Below are positions 1 through 10,585 of a stretch of DNA of 64,000 nt, piece by piece. Source of the stretch: Spirodela intermedia (Eukaryota > Streptophyta > Magnoliopsida > Alismatales > Araceae); assembly GCA_902729315.2 (NCBI GenBank), contig LR746265.1, positions 1,530,892-1,594,891 on the forward strand. Direction: 5' to 3'. Each line of letters begins with the position of its first letter. Position 1 is the stretch's first letter. The notes beneath the pieces were generated by a model. That model ran no database searches. It worked only from the letters and a program-made list of their open reading frames with translations, and was not told where the DNA came from. Both the position numbers and the translations under genes were made by a program.

Positions 1-230
1 TTCGCTTGGGGGCGTCGATTCCCGCCTCCGCCTCGGTCGAGGCGGAGGAATTTCGGTTTCTCTGCGCTGTTTTTTTGAATATATTTCTCCTCCCAGATTC
101 GGTCCGCTTCTTCTCGGGGGGTTTTCGCTATAGTCCCTCCTCCCCATTATTTCCCTGGCCTGAGAGAACTGTAGGCTTCTTCTCTCACCTAGGAGTTTTG
201 GGCCTCATCGAGTCTTCGATTCTCCTACTG

Positions 231-237
231 TATAAAT
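231..237 (+). promoter_or_regulatory. Possible TATA box of the OCTOPUS-like gene
   Basis: A TATAAAT heptamer lies about 315 bases before the start codon of the next gene. If used, transcription would start near 262 and leave a 5' UTR of about 290 nt, a plausible length. The surrounding bases are pyrimidine-rich and show no coding signal. Only the motif is seen; its use is inferred. Confidence 0.25.
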
Positions 238-551
238 TCTCGGCGTGATTTTTTTTATATTAACATTAGGCAGCTCTCGATCTGGAGGAATTTTACGTTT
301 CGGAAGAAGAAAGTCCGTTTTCATCTGGTTCAGATCCTTGGGCCACATAGGAATATCTTAAGACAGCTTGGAACTAGGGTTGTCGACCAACAATTTCTTA
401 TGTGTCTTGAATCCGTCTTCCGAGTTCACACCTTGTTTGTTGAGATCTGTCTTCTGATTCAGTACACCTTTATCGGATTGCGATCTGTTTTCTAAATTAG
501 CAGGCCTTCAAACACCAACCTAGGTATTCTGCTGTTTTATCCTGAACGTAG

Positions 552-1964
552 ATGAATCCTGCGACTGTAACCTTCGCTAGGTGTTTGAGGCACCCATCCC
601 AATTCTCCACCGGCTTCTGCTCGTCATGTCTGGTCGAAAGGTTATCCAATGTTTATGCCGCAGAGCGGGGTCCTAGACGACGAAAGGAAGCGGGCGACCT
701 CTCTCTGTTTGTATCTCCATCAGATTTTGACCAGAAAAATCACAAAGTCAGGGAGAGAAGAACTCTCCTGTCCCTTTTCCGTCTCGACGATGAGTGCAAT
801 CTTGATGCTGAGAGGAATCAGTCTGCGACGGAGAACTCAGCCGCAGGGAATGTGAGGTTCCACGCTGATGCCGGTGAATCCGACACGGTCGGCTCTCTTA
901 CCATTGGTTCCTCTGCCTCTGGCTCGATGGACGTGTCTCAAGCGGTGAAGCAAAGCCCGGCAAGTAGTGAGAATTCAAAGCTGAATGGCGCTTCATTTCG
1001 GATGAATGCTTCGTTTTCAATGAAACAACTATGTCGGAGGATGAAGATCGCCGAAAGGGAAAGCTCATTGCGTGAGGTGAGCCAGAGTAGTGGTCTTCAT
1101 GAGCAGGAATGGTCAGGCGGCAAGAAGAGCTTCCGGCACTCTTGGGAAGGGACGACCCCTTGTGATCCAAGCAAAGCTCGGGAGAATTCAAGGCATTCGT
1201 GGGACGGGCTGATGATTGGCAGGGCGTTTTCTTGCCCCTTTTCCTGCGTGAAGGAGTCGCAGGATGAGAAAATTGATGATTTATGGGCCCGTGATGCCTC
1301 TAAGCTGTCGATGTCCCGAAGGAGAAGCTCTCCAGACCTGTCTGAAGAGGCCACGACTTCTCAAGGTAAGACGTCTTTCGGAACGACTGATTCGTGCACG
1401 TCCATGTATGCGAATTCTGCTCCGGACAAGGTCTCGCCTCCTCCGCAGAGGAGAAGTGCAAAACCTCCCCAGGAGGAGAAAGGCCCCCAGGATGCTGGTG
1501 TTCTGGGGAACAGCAGAAGGAAATCTCACAGATGGAACAGGGTGTGGAGCTGGAGCATCACCAGCCCTTTTAGGGAGATTACCCGGAGCCAGGAACGCTC
1601 CCTAGAGAGATCTCTATCAGAACCTGGGCAGGGAAGACGCAGAATGAAGACCGTTGAGACATCCAGTTCAGTGACTGGGCCTCATTTTTCCGGCCATGGG
1701 ATGGGTAGAATTAGGCACTCTCTCTACAAAAGCAGGAACACTGAGAATGGAGATCTGTACGCCATGAGAAACGACAGTCTCACCAAGAAAAGGGAGAGAA
1801 ACTTTAGTCGAAGCAGGAGTGCCCATTTCTCCTCTCCAAGGAACGTGGGCAGTGGACTACTCCGCTTTTACTTGACTCCTCTGAGAAGCAGCAGAAGAAG
1901 TTCAAGCAGGAGTAGAAACAGGACTTCGTATTCATTTGGCCCTGGTCTTTTTGGGTTTCACTAA
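552..1964 (+). CDS. OCTOPUS-like (DUF740) plasma-membrane-associated protein
   Basis: This intronless gene encodes 470 residues. The N-terminus has the cysteine/histidine block typical of DUF740/OCTOPUS-like proteins (CLRHP, then TGFCSSCLVERL, residues about 11-31). The middle is Ser/Arg-rich and disordered with KSFRHSWEG and ENSRHSWDG repeats, and the C-terminus has the basic SPRNVGSGLLRFYLTPLRS block. In Arabidopsis, OCTOPUS is a polar membrane-associated regulator of phloem differentiation that dampens BIN2 signalling; relatives are less well defined. Length is within the family range (roughly 450-650). The first ATG of the frame is at 552 and precedes the conserved Cys block directly, so the start is well supported. 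The 3' flank carries a 22-bp direct repeat (1974-1995 and 2050-2071). Family assignment is firm; which OPS/OPL paralogue it is cannot be said. Confidence 0.85.
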   Translation: MNPATVTFARCLRHPSQFSTGFCSSCLVERLSNVYAAERGPRRRKEAGDLSLFVSPSDFDQKNHKVRERRTLLSLFRLDDECNLDAERNQSATENSAAGNVRFHADAGESDTVGSLTIGSSASGSMDVSQAVKQSPASSENSKLNGASFRMNASFSMKQLCRRMKIAERESSLREVSQSSGLHEQEWSGGKKSFRHSWEGTTPCDPSKARENSRHSWDGLMIGRAFSCPFSCVKESQDEKIDDLWARDASKLSMSRRRSSPDLSEEATTSQGKTSFGTTDSCTSMYANSAPDKVSPPPQRRSAKPPQEEKGPQDAGVLGNSRRKSHRWNRVWSWSITSPFREITRSQERSLERSLSEPGQGRRRMKTVETSSSVTGPHFSGHGMGRIRHSLYKSRNTENGDLYAMRNDSLTKKRERNFSRSRSAHFSSPRNVGSGLLRFYLTPLRSSRRSSSRSRNRTSYSFGPGLFGFH

Positions 1965-1973
1965 TTGTTTGCA

Positions 1974-2071
1974 TTAAAATGGTGGCCTTGAAAGCACGGG
2001 CAGACATTGTGATATAAATTTGTATTCACACACTGTTTTGTGAAATGTGTAAAATGGTGGCCTTGAAAGCA
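1974..2071. repeat. 22-bp direct repeat in the 3' flank of the OCTOPUS-like gene
   Basis: The 22-base word starting TAAAATGGTGGCC and ending AAAGCA occurs perfectly at 1974-1995 and again at 2050-2071, 76 bases apart. Both lie within the likely 3' UTR. No transposon feature is visible around them. Confidence 0.8.
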
Positions 2072-3948
2072 GGACTTCTGCGATAGAGTCAGCTTGCCAT
2101 TTGCTTTCATAAGCTTGGAGCACATCCTTCCTACTTTTCTGCATATACCTCAAGCAACGTGAGCATCTTACCGTCCTCCAGCAGACATTTTTCATATTTC
2201 ACCCACCAAATAAACCTTGATGTTAACTTTTCTATTTATGGTATCTTATGATGTACAGGATAATGGTGATAATGGTGATAATGGTCGGGAATTATGGATT
2301 TGATTCTTCTCTTGGGAAATAACCTTTCAGTTCATTCCTGGTTATGTAATACGACTTGCCTCAAAGACCTGGGCCTTCTTTACAATGTGAGCTAACGCCG
2401 TGAAAGTGGCGTCTGGTCATCTACAATCCTATCTGCTTGTACTCTTCCTACCGTCCGCACTCTGAATCATAGGCTGCCACTCGCGCAGTCATTTATACGG
2501 CAATGGATAATTCTTGTACTTTCGTAATGATCTCCCCCTCGAGTATTCCGCGTGTTTCATGCATAGTTTTTTCCTTTCACGGTAAGTTCATGTTTGGTAA
2601 TGTTTCCCCTGTTGATGCCTCTGCTCTCGTTTCCGTAGAGGCACTTACATACTTTACCCAGCTAGCAGGCAGCCTCCCTACCTATCCTTTGACACTCCAC
2701 ACTGGGAGCTGTGATTCTCTCTCTCTCTCTGCATGCTGGGCGGATGCTGCTGCAATGACTCTGCCCCTCGAAGCCAAATAAGTTTTTTTTCATCACCTTT
2801 TCCATGTCTTTCCCGATATTGCTCACAAGGCTTCTCTGGTTTCCCATTTAAGTGACTAGCTTAGCTTTATAGTTTGGCATGCACTCTTGATCCTCCAAAA
2901 ATTGGTAAGAACATGGTGGCGAAGGGCTGCACTGTGGGTTCTTTCAGTTTTCTATGGATGGAAGGGCTGTTGTTTCACGGACTCCTGAAATCATCTTAAT
3001 ACAGAGATGAGAACAGAAAAAATTCCATGCTGGTGAATATATTATTTGAATGAATATGAATATGAATGTGATTCTTGCGTCGATTTTCACACTCTGGCGC
3101 AAATCTTTTTAGCGATCATAATTTCTTTGGGGGCCTCCCATGTTGCTTGCTCTTCCTCAATGATCCCCCTCCTCTTTCTTCATCTCTCTTCTGCATACTC
3201 TTCTCATCGCTCATCCCTTCTCTCTGATCTGCGCCTTCTGTTTTTGCCCCAAACGGTTTCAATTGGGGAACTATGAACTAATGAAAGGGTAGTTTTGCGA
3301 TAAATTACAAGGAACATCAAACCCTATGGAAATTTCTTGATGATTCAGTGCTTCCCGGGGAATGGGGTTGGAAAGCTAAATTTTTTTCCCTATTTTGTCA
3401 ACTCTTAAATTCTGCAGCATCAGATTGCTGTTCTAATGTGTTATTTGTGCAAATTTGAGGCTATAAAGCTCAAAATCACCCATACTGAGTGTAGTTGTTC
3501 ATAATGTTTGACCTCCATTTTTAATGCATAATGTGGGACTATTTTAATAATCGTGACACAATTCATGTTATTACAGAAGCATGAGTTAGTGTGATCGAAT
3601 CAAAATTCACGACTAATGTTACAGAAACATAATTTTGCCATGAAGAATCACATTAGTTCAAAGCAACTACTATTAATTCTTCTGTGAAACCCTTTTTTGT
3701 TAAATGTATCTCTAATTTATGGAAAAACCCAGCTCTGTTTTTTAGTTGAGGGAATTCATTTAGTGGAGGACTTCGGATTAGGATGGTCAAACCTAAAAGA
3801 ACGTAGCACGAAAACGCAAGAAGACCCGTGGAAATTTTTCGTTCTTCAAGGAAAAAGAGTAACATAGAAGCTGTTTGAGGCCACCCAGTCCCCCTTCACA
3901 TCCGCTTCCCGGTGATTGGCCTTGTTGCCTTATCTTGCAAAATCACTG
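2072..3948. other. Intergenic stretch, no gene seen
   Basis: This holds the 3' flank of the OCTOPUS-like gene and the upstream region of the ELM2 gene. Open frames here are short and of low complexity. A three-fold ATAATGGTG run occurs near 2263-2290 and a short CT tract near 2718. AT-rich from about 3300 to 3800. I recognise no gene or transposon. Confidence 0.5.
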
Positions 3949-4431
3949 ATGCGAGGATCTTGGCGGGCGAAGCAGTGGAGGAAGCGTAAGAGACCACGGG
4001 GGAAGGAGAAGGCCAAGGAGGGGACCCAGGGTCCGCTTAAGATCCCGCCTTCGAGGCTGGTCTGTAGTTGAGGAGCTCTGCCCCCGGCTGGAGCCGGCTG
4101 GAGCTGGATGGTGGCCCTATTTCTTCCGGAAGCCGGAAAACGGTACCTCGGTTCCCGCCAAAAGACGACCCTGAGAAACCCTCCCGCCGGTGTGGCGGTT
4201 CTCGCGCTTCTTCTCAGGGTGACACAGTCTACGTGAAGTGCCCGGAGGTTCTTGAACAGTGGCCAGGGGAAAGGAAGAGCCGAGATTTTTCCTTCAGAAA
4301 CCAGCAGTGATGAGGGTATTTCTTCGGGCTCGAAGGAGCTGCCGTCAGGTACGACGTTGAAAGCGCGTAGGCTCGAGTAGCTACTGGGAAGTGAAGGCGA
4401 TGGCCGTGGCTCTGTGTTTACTGATCCCGTA

Positions 4432-7140
4432 ATGGGGGAGACACAGTCGTTTTGTTTCAGGAGAAAGCGCGAGTCTCCGGTCGATGTGCTAGACTGGGTG
4501 AGAGATGCGGCTAAGAGACCTTGTAGTCTCTCCACTGTAACCATGCGGCCGGATCAAACGAAGAGCAATTGTCATGTAGTCGAAGAGCCGCCGTTTTCTC
4601 TCGCGCTTCAGTTTCGGGAGGCGATGTATGCTAAGTTGTTTTATCCTTCGAGAATCGATGACACTGTTTCTCAGGTATTAATTGCCTACTTCAGTTTCTC
4701 TTTTGATTTTCCCCAGCCTTTATTTATCCTCGCGGGGTATCTTCTGTGGGTCATACTCAGGTATTGTCGATTATTGTATTTGGTGAAGTTGTACTGCGGT
4801 CACTTCATTCAGTTGCTCTCTCTGAGTGCAGAGCATTAGAATCCGGTGGGGGCATGGGACAAGAAGGAAAAAAGATCGTGGATAAAGTATTTATATTCAG
4901 CCTAGTATGGTATTGGTGACGAGGAAGAGGATTTCGTGTTTTTGATTAGTCTCAGTTTTCAATTCTTTCTCGGCTAAATGTAGAAGCGCTTGTGGTACCT
5001 TTGATCACTTGGGCTTTGCATGAGTGTCACTTTCTTTTCTTTTTTTTTTTGGGGGGGGGGGGGATGTTTCTTTGGATTCTTGCTGATGAGCCCATAAAAA
5101 CAAAAGTTTTGGTCAATTTAGAGCTTGATGTGGGTTTCATTTTCTGACATCATTCACTCTTTTGCACTCAGTTAAGGCATTGTAATAACTGTTTAGTTTG
5201 ATTCTAAAAGATGAGTTTTTGGTGCACCATGGGTTTTTTCAAGGGTACCAAAGGCGATTGATACCTAAATCCAAGCATTTATGTATCATCATTGTTAATT
5301 ATGGGCATCATGGATGAGATGGAAAGAATTATCAAAGGCCTTGATTAGTCCACAACCTTGTTGGTTTTCATCAGGTTGTGCTTAAGCTTCCAGATTTGAG
5401 AGGTCGTGCACTCAAATTCATGTTTGTGGTTGAATAAGTGAAGCAAAGCTGGTTGTACTCGAGTCCAACTTTGGTTTTCTTCGTGGGTTATAAGGAATTT
5501 TTTTTTTTAATAACTCGATATTACTCAGTCAATTATATGTTGGACCTCCACAGAAACATTCAGCCATTAATTTTCCTGTGCATTATTTGGTTTTTGGTTT
5601 GCTATTCTTTTCTCTTCTACTCCATGAAAAATTACCATTGCTTTGAATCTTGAAATCCTATTTCGGAATATATTTATATTTAAATGTATTTTTCTCTGGA
5701 TTACTCCGTCTTCCGATTCTCCCTTGGTTTCTCCACACTCATGATGCTCGCTGACCGACCCTTGACTATTCCATCCTAAAGTTGGAATAAACCTTAATTC
5801 AGTCTACTATTCAATATTATCTTTTATTTCTGAGATTTCTTTGCTTCGTGTTGTGCGTCTGCAAATTAAAAAAACGGATTCTATCGAAATTGTTCTTAGC
5901 CAATATGATTCATTGTCAGCATTGCCGTAAAGACTCTGATCTGATGGCCAAGTCTCAGTGAGCATTATTTGTGATTTTAAAACCTTGAAATGCATGAAAC
6001 ACGATAAGATGAATTGAAGTTTATTTTTGCTGACCCTTTTCCAGTTCTGAAGAGATGTCATGCCGTTGCTTCTGAACCATTGACCTTGTATAATTTTTTA
6101 TGTCGTCATTAATTCTCCATTTAGATGGATTATTAACTATAGTATTGATCTTATGTGCCCATTATCATCCTGATCCCATTTAGAGTCTCAATTGTTTCTA
6201 GTGGGAGACATACGGATTCTCATTCCTTTCCCTTTTATGGGCGAGAAGTTCTTTCTTCGTGTCTCCATGTATGGATCATAATGGGTATAAAAAACACAAA
6301 TTTTATTTCTTGCAGAAAAGACAGAAGATGAATCCATCCATGTATGATGATGACCCTGAAATTAGTTCTCGAACCAGTGGGAACCTAAGATGCAGCAAGA
6401 GAATACTTTCTGAGGAAGAAACCACTCTGGCCTCTTGTTCTGAAGGATTCATAGATCCTGATGACGGCCCAGAGAAGGATTTGATGGAATACGGATCAAA
6501 GGGCACTGATGACAACCAGCGTCATTCCAGGCTCCGTGCTTTGTCTCGCATAGCCGGTATTCGTTCAGCAAAGGATCGGAAACACATCCGTATTGGCCCT
6601 GAATACCAGGTCCAAATTCCAGAGTGGAGCAGCCGGGCTTCTTCAAACTCGGACGATCCCAATGCCGAGAAATTCCTGGGCAAACGACTATGGCCGCCTG
6701 GAAGACCAGAGCAGAAGTCAACCCCCGTAAGGGATCCTCTCGGGCAAGGAGGTCTGGGCACATGCTGCTGCGCACGCCGTGGCTGCATGGAGTGCGCCCG
6801 GTTTCATGTAGCAGAGAAGAGAATCCATTTGAAGCGTGAGCTGGGCTCGGCTTTCTATGGCTTGGGCTTCGATCACATGGGTGAGGAGGTTTCCCTCGCG
6901 TGGACAGCGGAAGAGGAAGAGGAGTTCATGGCTGTGGCTCGCCTGAGCCCGCCATCCCCCAAGATGGACTTCTGGGACCGGCTCTTTCTGTGCTTCGCTT
7001 CCAAAACCAGGCAAGTCCTGGTGAGCTATTACTTCAACGTCTTCATCCTGCGACGGAGCCGTTACCAGAACAGGCGACCACCGAAGGGGGCAGCAGTGAT
7101 GACGACGACGACGGCAGCAGCAGCACGGGGCTTGGCCTGA
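4432..7140 (+). CDS. ELM2 and SANT-like domain protein (two exons, 3' end frameshifted)
   Basis: Exon 1 is 4432-4674 (donor CAG|GTATTA) and exon 2 is 6316-7140 (acceptor TTGCAG|AAAAGA), joined in phase 0 to give 355 residues. Exon 1 carries the DVLDWVRDAAKRPC block known from plant ELM2 and ARID-ELM2 proteins. Exon 2 carries ELM2 (IGPEYQVQIPEW, from about residue 173), a Cys-rich segment, EKRIHLKRELGSAFYGLGFD, and a SANT/Myb-like region (about 270-330, ending YYFNVFILRRSRYQNR). ELM2-SANT proteins bind histone deacetylase complexes in the nucleus; plant members are poorly studied. After YQNR this frame gives Thr/Ala-rich sequence and stops at 7140. The expected Asp-rich tail (GGSSDDDDD) lies in another frame and stops at 7244, so one base appears missing near 7075-7090. 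The N-terminus is uncertain: an ATG at 3949 opens a basic stretch in the same frame, but stops at 4069 and 4378 intervene. Confidence 0.75.
4675..6315 (+). other. Intron 1 of the ELM2 gene
   Basis: A 1641-base AT-rich intron runs from GTATTA to a TTTATTTCTTGCAG acceptor. It contains a T-run followed by a G-run of about 13 at 5041-5063. No coding, RNA or transposon signature is recognisable inside. Confidence 0.7.
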
Positions 7141-7244
7141 GCAAAGCTTTCGGGCGGAACCTGGTTGGAGCGAGAGACTCCGAGCCCATGATTTGCACGG
7201 AGAATGCACAGTGTATCTACGTAGATGACTTTGATGGAGATTGA

Positions 7245-8088
7245 TCAAAACTTTGGGCGGCAGCATTCGATCTTTTCTTGATCGGTCGGTGGTTTCCGTG
7301 GAGCACAGCTTAGACTCAACAGGAGTGTAGGGAGGAAATTGGGGACCTAGAAGAAGTTCATTTTTTTCTAGGGTATTTTCCCACCCTAGAAAGGCCATTT
7401 TTTGTGAGAAATAGAAGCTATTTTTCATTCATTTGTGTTCTTAAGTTTGGTTTTTTTCTTGCATTGCTATGCAAAAGGTCAACTGGTCAAATTTGTCTCT
7501 GAAAAAGACCAAGCAGTTTGAAATAGCCCAATCTCTCTCTCTTTCTCTCTTCAGTCTTTTTGGCTCATTACAAACTCTCCAATTGCTCGGTCTTTCTGCT
7601 GTAAATTTGCGTTGGTAATGTCTTGGAGATGAAGATTTCTTGATCTAGTTGTTCTATTGCTTGTAGTCTGGGCGAAAAATAGTGTTGGGACTTGTTCACC
7701 ATTTGAACGCCCTGTCTCTGGGCTTCTCCTTTCTCTCTCTATTCACCCTTACACACCACTTTGGCTGCAGAGATGCCAATTTTCCTCGGAGATCTTCACC
7801 ATCGCTCTGATTTCAGTCGAGCCTGGCCTGGTTTTTCTCAAGTTCGACCTCAGAATCGTAGATAAAAATAGGCCTGACCACCCGATCCTCATCTGAGCCT
7901 TCACTGCTTCAGCCCTGAACACTCTCTTTCTCTCTCTAGGATGCTTTCCGAGCTTTTCTGTGAGACTAGACGAAGTCTGGTCCATGGAGAAGCTTCTCAA
8001 ACTGTGGCTTTGACGAGGCATCCCTTACCGTTTCCGCCTTCCCCACTTGGAAAACAGTAAGCTCCAGTAATCTCCGCAGCTGCTCAGT
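7245..8088. other. Convergent intergenic region between ELM2 and PPR genes
   Basis: This is the shared 3' flank of two convergent genes. It is T-rich from 7360 to 7480 and has short CT tracts at 7535-7552 and 7925-7940. Nothing that looks like a gene is seen. Confidence 0.5.
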
Positions 8089-10506
8089 TCACCAGTAATC
8101 TCCGCAAGAACAAGCTCCCCGGCTGAAGTGGTGGAACCGGTTGCGATCCTTCACGATGATGTCTCTCTGGTAGATCTCGGAGAGCAGCTTGGTGGCGGTG
8201 TGGCAGTCGCCGCACACCCTGAGGTTCTTCACCACCCGGATGAGGGCGGAGGGGGCCGTGCTGATGAGCCCGAAGGCGATGGCGAGCTTCTCGCTGTGGA
8301 GGGCGAGGGCCGTCTCCTTCTCCTCCTCGTCCACATTGAGCAGAACGGCCGAGGTATCGGGCACATACCCCGCCAGCGTCAGCTTCCTCATCATCTCCTC
8401 CACCATGGCACGAATCTGGGGGCTCTGCGGGTGGGAGTCGTCCCCCATCGTGAATCTGTGCAGCGATCCGCCGAGCTCGATCGAGCTGAACCCCGGCGAC
8501 TTCCGAGCTCCCGTCTCCCTGAGCAGCTTCCTCACCTCTGCGACCTCGCCCCATCTCCGAGCCATGGCGTACATGTTGGAAAGGAGGACGCTGTAGCCGC
8601 AGTTGCCGGGTTCCAGCTCTAGCAGACGCTTCGCCGCCGTCTCCCCCAGCGCCGCGTTCCGGTGGAGCTTGCAACCGGCGAGAAGGGCCCCCCAGACGGC
8701 GACGTTCGGCCGCAGGGGCATCGTCTCGATCAGCCGGTGGGCCTCGTCGAGCATCCCAGCTCGCGCCAGAAGGTCGACCATGCAGCCGTAGTGCTCGACC
8801 GTGGGGGTCAGCCCCAGCTCCCGCTCCATCCTCCTGAAGAAGGCTTTCCCCTCGGAAACCAGCCCGGAGTGGCTGCAGGCGTGGAGGACGGCGACGCAGG
8901 TGATGTGATTGGGAGCCACTCTGTCCTCTTCCATCTGGCCAACGAGTCGGAGGGCTTCTTCCCCCCTGCCGTGCATCGCTAGCCCGCCGATCATGGCGTT
9001 CCACATCGCCACATCCCTGCCGCCGCCGCCGCCGCCAGCGGCGGAGAATATACCGGAGGCCGCTTCGACGTCCCCGCAGTTGGCGTACATGTCTATCAGC
9101 GCGGTGGCGAGCACGGCGTCCTGCCGCAGACCCTGTCTGCCGATCCAGGCGTGGACCCATCTGCCGAGCTCGAGAGCGCCGGCTTCCCTGCAGAGGGCGA
9201 GGAGGCTCACCATGGTCACCTCGTTCAACCTCACCTTCGCCTCCTTCATGAGGCCCACGAGCTCGAACGCCTGGTCGATGCAGCCGATCTTGACGTACCC
9301 TGAGAGCATCGCAGTCCACGTCGCGCTGTCCTTGTCAGGCATTCTGTCGAACAGGATCCGTGCGCTCGTCGCGTCGCCGGCCTTGCCGTACATGTCGACC
9401 ATGGCTGTGAGCAGAACCAGGGAGAGGGAGAACCCGCGTCTGAGGATGTAAGCGTGTGCCCACCGGGAGAGTTTCAGGTCCCCCGTTGCTCCACACTCCT
9501 GGGCCAGGCTCAGGACGGTGATCTCGTTGGAGGCGACGCCTTCCCGCTGCATTTGGGCGAGAAGCCGCAGGCCTTCGGTGGGCTGGTTGAGGCGGACGCT
9601 GCCGGCGACCATGGAAGTCCAGGTGGCGACGTTCTTCTCCCCCATCAACTGGAAGATCCGGCGGGCTGAAGCGAGGCAGCCGGATTTGACGTACATGTCC
9701 ACTAGAGCGGTGCTGATGTTGACTCCCATGGCCTCCGGGCTGGCGTTCTTCGTCGCGTAACCGTGCAGCGCTCTGGCGATGGATAGATCCCCAAGCTCTG
9801 CGCAGAGGTTGAGCATGCTAACCATGGCTGGCTCGCTGGGCGGTATCTGCGACAGCAGCATCTCTCTTACCAGGTTCAGGGCTTCGGGGAAGAGCCTGCT
9901 CCTGGTGAAGCACCGGATCATCGTGCTCCAAGAGACAACGTCCCTCTCGGGCATTTTCTCGAATATCCGCCTCGCGCTGTCCGCGCAGGCGCATTCCGAG
10001 TACATATGAATCAGGGAATTCTGGACGAAGACGTCCCAGTGGAGGCCGACTTTCAGGACGAAGCCATGGATTTCCTCGCCGTGGCGAATTCTCGATAGCT
10101 GAGCGCAGGCCTTGAGCAGTGACGGCACGGTGAAGTTGTCCAGCACCGCATCCTCGCCCGCTCTCGCCAGACTGTACATTCTCAGCGCGTCCTCTGGCCG
10201 GCCGTTCTTGATGTAGGAGGAGATGAGGAGGTTGAGCTGCGCGGCGGGGCTGGAATGGAGCAAGGGAAGATGTCCCGCCGTCGGGTGCGTCTGGCGGAAC
10301 TGTGTTCTGATCATGTGACCGTGGATTTGCCTGATCTCTTCCAGCGAGATGGGGAATTCCTGGGATGGACGTGGAACCAGCTGCTGCCTCTGAGAATCGC
10401 TCCTGTTACAGTTCGGACATGGAGAACTCGGCCTCTGGAGAATGCTCTGGTTTTGGAAGGGGATACCTAGCGGAAGAGGAAACCCCTTCACCGGACTGAC
10501 AGCCAT
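8089..10506 (-). CDS. PLS-class pentatricopeptide repeat protein with DYW domain
   Basis: An intronless frame of 805 residues, counting from the ATG at 10506. Tandem PPR motifs of about 35 residues start near residue 100 (for example LDNFTVPSLLKACAQLSRIR and NSLIHMYSECACADSARRIF). They are followed by E and E+ regions (WGALLAGCKLHRN) and a complete DYW domain with HSE, the CGDC pair, and the terminal CSCGDYW. DYW proteins are organelle C-to-U RNA editing factors; the DYW domain is a zinc-dependent cytidine deaminase-like fold and its HxE and CxxC residues are present. The frame stays open upstream to 10827, but that part encodes Arg-Glu repeats from a GA microsatellite, so it is taken as 5' UTR. 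The gene is divergent from the PPR gene at 11270. Target site and organelle cannot be read from the sequence; the N-terminus (MAVSPVKGFPLPLG) is compatible with an organelle transit peptide. Confidence 0.9.
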   Translation of the reverse strand: MAVSPVKGFPLPLGIPFQNQSILQRPSSPCPNCNRSDSQRQQLVPRPSQEFPISLEEIRQIHGHMIRTQFRQTHPTAGHLPLLHSSPAAQLNLLISSYIKNGRPEDALRMYSLARAGEDAVLDNFTVPSLLKACAQLSRIRHGEEIHGFVLKVGLHWDVFVQNSLIHMYSECACADSARRIFEKMPERDVVSWSTMIRCFTRSRLFPEALNLVREMLLSQIPPSEPAMVSMLNLCAELGDLSIARALHGYATKNASPEAMGVNISTALVDMYVKSGCLASARRIFQLMGEKNVATWTSMVAGSVRLNQPTEGLRLLAQMQREGVASNEITVLSLAQECGATGDLKLSRWAHAYILRRGFSLSLVLLTAMVDMYGKAGDATSARILFDRMPDKDSATWTAMLSGYVKIGCIDQAFELVGLMKEAKVRLNEVTMVSLLALCREAGALELGRWVHAWIGRQGLRQDAVLATALIDMYANCGDVEAASGIFSAAGGGGGGRDVAMWNAMIGGLAMHGRGEEALRLVGQMEEDRVAPNHITCVAVLHACSHSGLVSEGKAFFRRMERELGLTPTVEHYGCMVDLLARAGMLDEAHRLIETMPLRPNVAVWGALLAGCKLHRNAALGETAAKRLLELEPGNCGYSVLLSNMYAMARRWGEVAEVRKLLRETGARKSPGFSSIELGGSLHRFTMGDDSHPQSPQIRAMVEEMMRKLTLAGYVPDTSAVLLNVDEEEKETALALHSEKLAIAFGLISTAPSALIRVVKNLRVCGDCHTATKLLSEIYQRDIIVKDRNRFHHFSRGACSCGDYW

Positions 10507-10545
10507 TCTGGCTCCTTGTGCCCCTTCTCCCTTGACCAGAGAGAG

Positions 10546-10585
<40 letters not shown>

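Noticed and set aside
3930-4544. 204-codon minus-strand open frame across ELM2 exon 1
   Set aside because: Antisense to exon 1 and its flank; composition is explained by the GC-rich sense strand and it matches no family I know.
8084-9319. 411-codon minus-strand frame inside the DYW PPR gene
   Set aside because: Arg/Gly-rich shadow of the true PPR frame, caused by high GC at third positions.
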